From NCBI GenBank assembly GCA_003221595.1, contig QHSM01000024.1, positions 1 to 8,494 of the forward strand: a stretch of DNA of 8,494 bases. The letters are read 5' to 3'. The translations under genes were made by a program, and so were the position numbers. Under the pieces are notes generated by a model that was not told the DNA's origin, searched no databases, and saw only the letters and a list, made by a program, of their open reading frames with translations. Within the stretch, counting starts at the first letter, position 1, and every line of letters starts with the position of its first letter. Of this stretch, positions 1 to 5,342 are shown in pieces. Source of the DNA: Candidatus Rokuibacteriota bacterium (GTDB lineage Bacteria > Methylomirabilota > Methylomirabilia > Rokubacteriales > CSP1-6).

Positions 1-3
1 AAT

Positions 4-9
4 AAGGAG
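4..9 (+). promoter_or_regulatory. Ribosome binding site for the EthD-like gene
   Basis: AAGGAG lies six bases before the ATG at 16 and supports that start. The promoter, if it is close, lies outside the window. Confidence 0.8.
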
Positions 10-15
10 CCCGCC

Positions 16-684
16 ATGGCGACGAAGAAGAAGGGCACGGGACTCATGATGGTCTGGACCGACGTGCCGGCCGACAAGGAGAAGGAGTTCAATCGCTGGT
101 ACAACGAGGAGCATCTGGCCGAGCGCCTGAGAATACCCGGCTTCTTGAGCGGCGCGCGCTACGAGGCGGTCAAGGGCGGGCCGAAGCATCTCGCCGTCTA
201 CGAGCTCGAGAACGTCGCCGTGCTCGAGTCCGACGCCTACAAGAAGGTCCGGAACAATCCGACGGAGTGGACCAAGCGCTGCTCGCCGGACGTCATCGGC
301 ACGAGCTTCATCCGCAACGTCTACACGCTGATCCATCCCAAGACACTCACGCCCGCGGTGGCCGAGAGCGACATGGCGCCGGCGCTCCAGCTGGGCCGGA
401 TGGACGTTCCGGCGGAGATCGACGCGGATTTCAACACCTGGTACAACACGATCTATATTCCGAACTACGAGAAGGTGCCCGGCGTGATTCGCGGCCGGCG
501 CTTCCGTGCGGCGACGGGCACGCCGACCTATCTGACGTTCTACGAGTTCCAGAACCCCAAGGTCTCCGAGAGCGCGGCGTGGATCGCCCAGCGGGACATC
601 GCGCCGGAGACGCAGCGCATCCGTCCGCACATGCGCCACGCGCAGGGCTCGCCGGGGGTGTACGTCAAGACCTTCCAGCTGTAG
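16..684 (+). CDS. Tandem EthD-like (dimeric alpha/beta barrel) protein
   Basis: A 222-residue soluble protein with no signal peptide or membrane segment. It is built from two similar halves, about residues 8-108 and 122-222. Each has a beta strand ending in D-V-P-A, then F-N-x-W-Y-N (25-30 and 139-144), then a P-G (41-42 and 155-156) and a second strand pair containing Y-E-L/F. This is the pattern of EthD-like/DUF1330-type ferredoxin-fold proteins that form dimeric alpha/beta barrels; here a tandem copy could form the barrel within one chain. The first half has W-Y-N-E-E-H (His33), typical of the family. The second has W-Y-N-T-I-Y, so that histidine is lost and the halves have diverged. Such proteins often sit beside oxidoreductases in catabolic clusters, and the next gene is an SDR. 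Substrate and reaction are unknown, and a non-catalytic binding role is possible. The start has a good Shine-Dalgarno. The fold assignment is fairly secure; the function is not. Confidence 0.85.
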   Translation: MATKKKGTGLMMVWTDVPADKEKEFNRWYNEEHLAERLRIPGFLSGARYEAVKGGPKHLAVYELENVAVLESDAYKKVRNNPTEWTKRCSPDVIGTSFIRNVYTLIHPKTLTPAVAESDMAPALQLGRMDVPAEIDADFNTWYNTIYIPNYEKVPGVIRGRRFRAATGTPTYLTFYEFQNPKVSESAAWIAQRDIAPETQRIRPHMRHAQGSPGVYVKTFQL

Positions 685-688
685 GAGG
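683..688 (+). promoter_or_regulatory. Ribosome binding site of the SDR gene, overlapping the upstream stop
   Basis: AGGAGG shares bases with the TAG stop of the EthD-like gene (682-684) and lies four bases before the ATG at 693. This indicates co-transcription and probably translational coupling of the two genes. Confidence 0.85.
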
Positions 689-692
689 GACC

Positions 693-1400
693 ATGCGCCT
701 CAAGGACAAGGTCGTCGTCGTCACGGGCGGAGCTCGAGGCATCGGCCGCGAATACTGCCTGGGCGTGGCCGCGGAGGGCGCCCGCGTGGTCGTGGCGGAC
801 ATCGCCGACCCGAAGCCCACCGTCAAGGAAGTCGAGGCCCGGGGCGCTCAGGCGCTGGGGGTGGAATGCGACGTGTCGCGGGAGGGCGATACGCTGCGCC
901 TGGCCACCGAGACCCTCGCGCGATTCGGCGGTATCGACGTCCTGGTGAACAACGCCGCCCTCTACGGCACGCTCGTGCGCCGGCCGTTCATGGAGATTCC
1001 CGTCGAGGAATGGGACCGGGTGATGGCGGTCAACCTGCGCGGACTCTTCCTGTGCGCGCGCGCCGTTTTTCCGGCCATGAAGACGCGCGGCAAGGGCAAG
1101 ATCATCAACATCGCCTCCAGCACGTTCTTCAAGGGCGTCCCGAACTACATCCACTACACGACGTCGAAGGGCGGCGTCGTCGGATTCACGCGCTCGCTGG
1201 CTCGCGAGCTCGGGGAGTTCGGCATCCGCGTGAACGCCATCGCGCCCGGCTTCACCCTGAGCGGTGAGAACGAGAAGAACCTGCCGGACGAGGGCAAGGA
1301 GACGAACATCCGGATGCGCATGCTCAAGCGCGCGGAGGTCCCGGAGGACGTCGTCAATTTCTCACCCTCCCGAGCGGTGCGCCGGACCGTAACCCCCTGA
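693..1400 (+). CDS. Short-chain dehydrogenase/reductase with an abnormal, truncated C-terminus
   Basis: A classical-type SDR of 235 residues. It shows the nucleotide-binding T-G-G-A-R-G-I-G (11-18), Asp36 at the end of the second strand (favouring NAD(H) over NADP(H)), D60-V61, N-N-A-A (86-89), Asn114, Ser142/143, the catalytic Y155-T-T-S-K159, and P185-G186. It should therefore oxidise or reduce a hydroxyl/carbonyl group; the substrate cannot be read from the sequence. The start at 693 has a strong Shine-Dalgarno. Homology runs normally to P-E-D-V-V (217-221) and then stops. The family usually continues with a stretch like F-L-A-S-D...I-T-G-Q...V-D-G-G, but here there are 14 unrelated residues and a stop. 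No other frame in 1357-1441 restores the missing segment, so a single frameshift does not explain it. The protein may be non-functional, because this tail helps form the tetramer and close the active site. A deletion, rearrangement or assembly junction near 1357 are the alternatives. Confidence 0.85.
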   Translation: MRLKDKVVVVTGGARGIGREYCLGVAAEGARVVVADIADPKPTVKEVEARGAQALGVECDVSREGDTLRLATETLARFGGIDVLVNNAALYGTLVRRPFMEIPVEEWDRVMAVNLRGLFLCARAVFPAMKTRGKGKIINIASSTFFKGVPNYIHYTTSKGGVVGFTRSLARELGEFGIRVNAIAPGFTLSGENEKNLPDEGKETNIRMRMLKRAEVPEDVVNFSPSRAVRRTVTP

Positions 1401-1410
1401 AATCGTGTGG

Positions 1411-1426
1411 CGGCACGCGGCTTGCT
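1411..1426 (+). promoter_or_regulatory. Sigma-54-like -24/-12 motif (tentative)
   Basis: CGGCACGCGGCTTGCT matches the sigma-54 consensus TGGCACG-N4-TTGC(A/T) at 11 of 12 specified positions, and GG (1412-1413) and GC (1424-1425) are separated by exactly the required ten bases. It lies in the 41-base gap before the secreted-protein gene. Against it, transcription would be expected to begin near 1437, only five bases before the ATG at 1442, which would leave the Shine-Dalgarno at 1432-1436 out of the message. It may be a chance match. Confidence 0.3.
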
Positions 1427-1431
1427 CCAAT

Positions 1432-1436
1432 GGGAG
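1432..1436 (+). promoter_or_regulatory. Ribosome binding site that selects the 1442 start
   Basis: GGGAG ends five bases before the ATG at 1442. It favours that codon over the in-frame ATG at 1430, which would add four residues before a standard signal peptide and has no comparable site. Confidence 0.65.
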
Positions 1437-1441
1437 ATGTC

Positions 1442-2281
1442 ATGAAGACCATTGCGACGAGCGGCCTTGTCCTGTGTTTAGCGCTTGCGCCTTCGGTGGT
1501 GCGGGCCGAGATGTCGGCGGACGATCGAGCGTTCGCGACGGCCCTGGAGGCGCGCCTCAGGGGTCTCGACGTGCAAAAGCAGAACTGCGGCCGCGGAGTG
1601 AGGATCGCGAACATTCAAGCGGGGCAGGTGCTCGACCGTACCGAGCGTCGCGCCTACGGCGACACGCGCGGCGGCCTCACGTCGCAGGAAAAGATCAGCT
1701 CACCGGCGGACGACGCGCGCTCCTGCGAGAGGGTGATCGAGGCCGAGCGCTCCACGATCCAGGCGGCGCTGGCCGATCCGGATCGCCTGCACTATGAGAG
1801 CGAGCGGCTGCGGGTCGATCTGCGGGAGGAGCTGCTCTCGCTGCTCATGGACGTCCGCGCCGCCTCGGCCGTCCTGAACGCTCAGTCGAGCTACGAGGAA
1901 TTCTCGCTCCGGATGGGCGCGATCGGAAACCGGCTCACGTTCATCCGGTACCGATACCACATCGCGCTGAGCCGCGGCGATCACAGGGCGCTCGGGGTTC
2001 CGATCTCGGAGGCCTGCAACGCTCTCTACGCGGCGGCCGGCGAGTGGAAGCAGGCGCATCGGGCCGCCCGAGAGGTCGCCAGCGCGCAGGCGGCGGCGAG
2101 CCGCGCGCTGCCCTGGCACGTCGATTACTTTCAGCGGCAGGTTCGCGAGGCTCAGCTCAAGCACGCGCAGGCCCAGCGGCGCCTCACCGACAACACCACG
2201 ACGGCGCTCACGCTGGTTCACAGCGCCACCCGGGTCGCCCGCCACGGGGAGAGCGCCTCCGCCGTGAGTCGCAACCGGTAA
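1442..2281 (+). CDS. Secreted helical protein of unknown function
   Basis: I do not recognise this 279-residue protein. Residues 1-22 form a clear Sec signal peptide: Lys2, a hydrophobic core at about 8-17, and a V-R-A cleavage site before E23. Cys12 lies inside the hydrophobic core and is not a good lipobox, so a periplasmic or secreted soluble protein is more likely than a lipoprotein. The mature part is rich in Ala, Arg, Glu and Gln and looks largely alpha-helical, with possible coiled-coil stretches at about 115-145 and 200-250. It has three cysteines (49, 95, 192); the first two could form a disulfide. No enzyme motif is visible. The reading frame is preferred to the long opposite-strand frame here because it has a signal peptide, a Shine-Dalgarno and balanced composition. 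It faces the sigma/anti-sigma genes across a shared terminator. A link to envelope stress is conceivable, but nothing in the sequence proves it. Confidence 0.75.
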   Translation: MKTIATSGLVLCLALAPSVVRAEMSADDRAFATALEARLRGLDVQKQNCGRGVRIANIQAGQVLDRTERRAYGDTRGGLTSQEKISSPADDARSCERVIEAERSTIQAALADPDRLHYESERLRVDLREELLSLLMDVRAASAVLNAQSSYEEFSLRMGAIGNRLTFIRYRYHIALSRGDHRALGVPISEACNALYAAAGEWKQAHRAAREVASAQAAASRALPWHVDYFQRQVREAQLKHAQAQRRLTDNTTTALTLVHSATRVARHGESASAVSRNR

Positions 2282-2288
2282 CGCAGCT

Positions 2289-2319
2289 TCGGCGGGGAGC
2301 GGCGAGGCTGCCCCGCCGA
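2289..2319. terminator. Hairpin between convergent genes, probable bidirectional terminator
   Basis: TCGGCGGGG (2289-2297) and CCCCGCCGA (2311-2319) are perfect inverted repeats around a 13-base spacer. Inside the spacer, AGC (2298-2300) can pair with GCT (2307-2309) past one bulged G, lengthening the stem. It fills most of the 41-base gap between the stop at 2281 and the convergent stop at 2323, where terminators for both strands are expected. No T-run follows on either strand, so termination may be weak, factor-assisted, or a matter of 3'-end protection. Confidence 0.6.
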
Positions 2320-2322
2320 CGA

Positions 2323-3036
2323 TCAGTTGGCGGGAACGGGGTCGGTCGAGGCCCGGACTCGGACGAAGTAGTCCTTGAAGCGCTCCACGTCGTCTTCGGA
2401 CACCATGTCCGACACCAGGAAGCAGGCCACCTCGCCCTGCCGCCACACCCAGGCCGAGAAGCCGCTGTCGTGCATCAGCGCCGGTCTCCAGCGACTCGTG
2501 CCCCGTTCGATCTGGACCCGCCGGCGGTCGGGAACCGGAAGCCCGGAGATCGGCAGCACCACGTAGGTCAAGAGGTGGCCGTCGGCGTCCCGATAGTGCA
2601 GCGCGATGCCGCGGTGGCCTTCCAGGTAGACGGGCTCGGCTCCGGAAAACTGGAGTCGATCGTCGCCGGCGAAGACCTGCCGGAGGCCGATTCCGGATTC
2701 CTGCGTGAGCCATGGGAGCGCGGTCGGAATGACCTCCGGGCGCCGCGCGCCCCACATGAGGGCACGCGTGTGCTCGGCCACGACGGATCGCACGAGTCGC
2801 TCGGTGGGATCGGCCGGGACGATCCGCGGTCCCGCCAGCAGGAACACGAGCCCGAGCACCAGGGCGGTGGCGGCGGCGGCCAGAACCGGGGAGAGCCACG
2901 CCGCCCGCCGTGGCGCCGGCGCGCCCCCCGGGGTGACGGCGGCGCGCAGGCTCGTCGGCGCCGCGTAGCGCGGCAGCTCCGCGCGCAGCCGCGTGCCGAG
3001 CCCTTCGTCGGAATCGGGCGAGTGGTCGCCGCTCAT
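2323..3036 (-). CDS. Single-pass membrane anti-sigma-factor-like protein
   Basis: A 237-residue protein downstream of an ECF sigma gene. Its ATG shares four bases (ATGA) with the sigma stop, which argues for coupled translation at a fixed ratio. Residues 1-45 are a hydrophilic segment, presumably cytoplasmic and sigma-binding. One transmembrane helix spans about 46-69. The remaining 165 residues would be periplasmic, with Y-L-E-G-H-R-G-I-A-L-H-Y (137-148), W195-V-W197 and C205-F-L-V-S-D that look like a folded sensor domain. This layout is typical of membrane anti-sigma factors. The H-x3-C-x2-C motif of zinc-binding anti-sigma domains is absent, and the N-terminal segment is short, so sigma binding is inferred from position and topology. 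A longer in-frame reading from 3285 was rejected because its extra residues are an Arg/Gly-rich shadow of the sigma gene. It is the last gene of the minus-strand run. Confidence 0.75.
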   Translation of the reverse strand: MSGDHSPDSDEGLGTRLRAELPRYAAPTSLRAAVTPGGAPAPRRAAWLSPVLAAAATALVLGLVFLLAGPRIVPADPTERLVRSVVAEHTRALMWGARRPEVIPTALPWLTQESGIGLRQVFAGDDRLQFSGAEPVYLEGHRGIALHYRDADGHLLTYVVLPISGLPVPDRRRVQIERGTSRWRPALMHDSGFSAWVWRQGEVACFLVSDMVSEDDVERFKDYFVRVRASTDPVPAN

Positions 3037-3545
3037 TTCTTGTTGTAGTCCTTCAAGAGTCCGCGCAGCCGCTCCTTCGCCCTGAAGATCCGTGACTTGA
3101 CCGTGCCGACCGGACAGGCCAGCACGCGCGCCACGTCCTCGAGGGCCATCCCCTCGACCTCCGCGAGCAGGAGCACGGTGCGGAATTCCTCGGGCAGGCG
3201 CTGAAGAGCGCGCTCGAGATCGGTGTGCGCCTCGACGGCGCTGCTGGATTCCTCGGGCGCGTCGTGAAACATCGGAGTGTCCCACGTCGGAACACCGTCT
3301 TCGGCGAGCGCCGATTCCCGCTCGCGGAGCCGATAGAAGGTCAAGAACGTGTTCCTCAAGATTTGAAACAGCCAGGCGCGCAGGTGGGTTCCCGGCTGGA
3401 ACCGGTGCGAAAACCGGAAAGCCCGGAGGTAGGTTTCCTGAACGAGGTCGTCGGCTTCCGGAGGATTCCGGGTCAGGTACATCGCGAAGTTGTAGAGGGC
3501 GTCCAGGTGCTCGAGCGCGAGGCGCTGGAATTCGTCGGAGGCCAC
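3033..3545 (-). CDS. ECF (sigma-70 family) RNA polymerase sigma factor
   Basis: A 170-residue protein of typical ECF size. Region 2 covers about residues 9-75, with D-D-L-V-Q-E-T-Y-L-R-A-F (32-43) for core binding and the R-A-W-L-F-Q-I-L-R-N-T stretch (56-66) at the -10-recognition part. After a linker rich in acidic residues and serine (about 80-107), region 4 covers about 108-165, with L-P-E-E-F-R-T-V-L-L-L and a helix-turn-helix at about 133-155 (V-G-T-V-K-S-R) that would read the -35 element. It would direct RNA polymerase to a small regulon and is probably held by the membrane protein encoded immediately after it. The start is GTG, eight bases after the folK stop, and no strong Shine-Dalgarno is visible, which suggests translational coupling. 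I see no separate promoter before it, so it is probably transcribed with the biosynthetic genes. The family is certain; the ECF subgroup and signal are not. Confidence 0.93.
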   Translation of the reverse strand: MASDEFQRLALEHLDALYNFAMYLTRNPPEADDLVQETYLRAFRFSHRFQPGTHLRAWLFQILRNTFLTFYRLRERESALAEDGVPTWDTPMFHDAPEESSSAVEAHTDLERALQRLPEEFRTVLLLAEVEGMALEDVARVLACPVGTVKSRIFRAKERLRGLLKDYNKK

Positions 3546-3553
3546 GGATCCGC

Positions 3554-4102
3554 TCAGTCCTCGAACCAGCGCGCCGGATAGTCGCCGGCGCGGACGTCGT
3601 GCTCGTCGACGAGCTCGGTGAGCAGCTCCCGGACGGAGCGATAGAGGGCCGGGTGCTCCAGCTCGGGCGCCAGGTCGGCCAGCGGCCGGAGGACGAAGCC
3701 GCGCTCGGCGAGGAGCAGGTGCGGGACCTGGAGGTCGTCGCCCGCGCTCAGGACCTGGTCGCCGTAGAAGAGGATGTCGATGTCGAGGGTCCGCGGCGCG
3801 TAGCGCTGCGCCTCGGGCGTTCCCGGCGGCCGTGTCCGGCCCAGGCCGCGCTCGATCGCCTGGATCTCGGCGAGCAGCGCGCGCGGCGCCAGCGTCGTCT
3901 CGATCGCGATGACGCAGTTGAGGTACCAGCGCTGCTCGCCGGCCGTCTTCCCCGGCTCGCTCTCCCAGGGCTCGCTGTCGTAGAGCGGGGAAGCGTCGAC
4001 GAATTGGACGGTCTCGAGCCCGCCGAGCCGGCGCACCGCCGCCCGCAAGACGCTCAGCCGGTCGCCGACGTTCGAGCCGAGCGAGAGGTAGACGCGGGTC
4101 AC
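3554..4102 (-). CDS. folK: 2-amino-4-hydroxy-6-hydroxymethyldihydropteridine diphosphokinase (HPPK)
   Basis: This enzyme transfers pyrophosphate from ATP to 6-hydroxymethyl-7,8-dihydropterin in cytoplasmic folate synthesis. The 182-residue protein opens with the family's Y-L-S-L-G-S-N-V-G-D-R (5-15), has S-P-L-Y-D-S-E-P-W (38-46), the N-C-V-I strand (62-65) and the signature R-Y-A-P-R-T-L-D-I-D-I-L (100-111). Asp107 and Asp109 are the expected magnesium ligands. P127-H128 and E133-R134 match the conserved P-H...E-R segment. Its length is slightly above that of the E. coli enzyme, with a short C-terminal addition. The start is GTG in a GTGA overlap with the folB stop, and GGAG at 4109-4112 (read on the minus strand) lies six bases before it. 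The pairing with folB supports the assignment. Confidence 0.95.
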   Translation of the reverse strand: MTRVYLSLGSNVGDRLSVLRAAVRRLGGLETVQFVDASPLYDSEPWESEPGKTAGEQRWYLNCVIAIETTLAPRALLAEIQAIERGLGRTRPPGTPEAQRYAPRTLDIDILFYGDQVLSAGDDLQVPHLLLAERGFVLRPLADLAPELEHPALYRSVRELLTELVDEHDVRAGDYPARWFED

Positions 4103-4461
4103 GACCGGCTCCGGATGAGCTCGACGGCGGGTGTCCCCACCAGGCCCTCGAGCGGGGGCGTGAGCTTGCGGACGCGCACGCGGATCTCGCGAGCCGGAAA
4201 CTCGCGGAGCAGCGCGTCGACGATCAGCCCGGCGAGGCGCTCGATGAGGTTCACCCGGTTCTTGGTCCCGATCTCGACGATGCGCCGGGCGAGCAGGCCG
4301 TAGTCGACCGTCGACGTGACCTGATCGGAGAGGACCGCCGGCTGCAGGTCGACGGCCAGCTCGACGTCGACGGAGAACCAGGCGCCGACCACCTGCTCGG
4401 CGCGCGTGAGGCCGTGCTGGCCGTAGAAGCGGACATCCTCCAGGAGGAGCTTGTCGGCCAT
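4099..4461 (-). CDS. folB: Dihydroneopterin aldolase
   Basis: FolB converts 7,8-dihydroneopterin to 6-hydroxymethyl-7,8-dihydropterin and glycolaldehyde, supplying the substrate for the downstream folK product. The 120-residue length is normal for this small enzyme, which assembles as an octamer of T-fold subunits. Family features are L-E-D-V-R-F-Y-G-Q-H-G (7-17), Glu22, V-D-Y54-G (52-55), the pterin-anchoring Glu74 in N-L-I-E-R-L-A (71-77) and the catalytic Lys99 in V-R-K-L-T-P-P (97-103). The ATG lies 16 bases after the dapB stop, with only a weak Shine-Dalgarno-like AGGG upstream. FolX-type epimerases share this fold, but the folK overlap favours folB. No folE, folP or folC gene is in the window. 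Confidence 0.94.
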   Translation of the reverse strand: MADKLLLEDVRFYGQHGLTRAEQVVGAWFSVDVELAVDLQPAVLSDQVTSTVDYGLLARRIVEIGTKNRVNLIERLAGLIVDALLREFPAREIRVRVRKLTPPLEGLVGTPAVELIRSRS

Positions 4462-4477
4462 CAGCGCCTGCCGTCCC

Positions 4478-5335
4478 TCACGCGAGGCCGAGGACGTCCG
4501 CCATCGAGTAGAGACCCGGCGGCCGCCCCGCGATGAACCGCGCCGCGCGGAGCGCGCCCCGCGCGTAGGTATCGCGGTTGTGGGCCTTGTGCACCAGCTC
4601 GAGACGCTCGCCCAGCGTGCCGAACGACACGGTATGCTCGCCGACGACGTCCCCGGAGCGGAGCGACAGGATTCCGATCTCTCGCTTGGGCCGCTCGCCC
4701 GGCAGTCCCTGCCGACCGTAGACAGTCACCTGGTCCAGGTCGCGCCCCAGCGCGGCGGCCACGACCTCCGCCATGCGCAGCGCGGTGCCGCTCGGCGCGT
4801 CCTTCTTGAAGCGATGGTGGGTCTCGGTGATTTCGACGTCGTACTCGTCGCCGAGCGCCTTCGCCATGGTGGCCAGGAGCTTGAACGCGACGTTCGTGGC
4901 GACGGACATGTTCGGGGAGAGCAGGATCGCGGCCCGGCGCGCGAGCTCGCCGATCTCCGCGCGCTGGGCCGCGCTGAACCCGGTGGTGCCGATCACCGCG
5001 CGGGCGCCGCTCTTCGCGACGAGCCGGAGGTGGTCGAGCGAGGCCTCGGGGACGGAGAACTCGATGAGCACGCGATCGGGCGTGATCGCGGCCGCGGCGT
5101 CGGCGCCGACCGCGACGCCGGCCTTGCGCACGCCCGCCAGCTCGCCCGCGTCGGCGCCGAGCGAGGGATGACCGGGAGCCTCGAGGGCGGCGACCAGCCG
5201 CAGGCCGGGCGTCTCGGCGAGACACGCGACGATGCGGTTTCCCATGCGGCCGGCGGCGCCGGCGACGACGACCTGTGCCGTCGGGGTCGCCGCGGCCCCC
5301 GTGCTCGGGGATGTGCCCCCGTCGGCGACGCTCAT
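4478..5335 (-). CDS. dapB: 4-hydroxy-tetrahydrodipicolinate reductase
   Basis: DapB reduces the dapA product with NAD(P)H in the diaminopimelate pathway to lysine and peptidoglycan. The Rossmann motif G-A-A-G-R-M-G is at 26-32 and the cofactor-contacting G-T-T-G-F at 116-120. The hallmark E-x-H-H-x-x-K-x-D-A-P-S-G-T-A starts at 171, with His173 and Lys177 as the expected catalytic pair. At 285 residues it is somewhat longer than the usual roughly 270, because about 20 Ala/Thr/Ser/Gly-rich residues precede the first strand. No alternative ATG, GTG or TTG occurs in that extension, so the ATG at 5335 stands. GGAG sits only one base before this ATG, an unusually tight spacing. The start is seven bases after the dapA stop, so coupling with dapA is likely. 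Confidence 0.96.
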   Translation of the reverse strand: MSVADGGTSPSTGAAATPTAQVVVAGAAGRMGNRIVACLAETPGLRLVAALEAPGHPSLGADAGELAGVRKAGVAVGADAAAAITPDRVLIEFSVPEASLDHLRLVAKSGARAVIGTTGFSAAQRAEIGELARRAAILLSPNMSVATNVAFKLLATMAKALGDEYDVEITETHHRFKKDAPSGTALRMAEVVAAALGRDLDQVTVYGRQGLPGERPKREIGILSLRSGDVVGEHTVSFGTLGERLELVHKAHNRDTYARGALRAARFIAGRPPGLYSMADVLGLA

Positions 5336-5342
5336 ACTCCGA

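Noticed and set aside
1357..1441. A frameshift that would restore the SDR tail
   Set aside because: All three forward frames were read through this stretch and none gives the expected F-L-A-S, T-G-Q or V-D-G-G segments.
1472..1479. Possible lipobox around Cys12 of the secreted protein
   Set aside because: The residues before the cysteine do not fit the L-A/S-G/A-C pattern, and the hydrophobic core continues past it to a good V-R-A cleavage site.
1700..2899. Long minus-strand open frame of 399 codons spanning the secreted-protein gene, the terminator gap and the anti-sigma gene
   Set aside because: Its product is Arg/Gly/Pro-rich with no recognisable domain, and it runs across two better-supported genes. 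Long antisense frames like this are common in GC-rich DNA.
2044..3048. Plus-strand open frame of 334 codons opposite the anti-sigma gene
   Set aside because: Low-complexity Arg/Gly-rich product with no start signal. The minus-strand gene there has a membrane helix, coupling to the sigma gene and balanced composition.
3034..3285. Longer anti-sigma start at 3285
   Set aside because: The 83 extra residues are an Arg/Gly/Ala-rich out-of-frame reading of the sigma gene. The ATG at 3036, overlapping the sigma stop, is the natural start.
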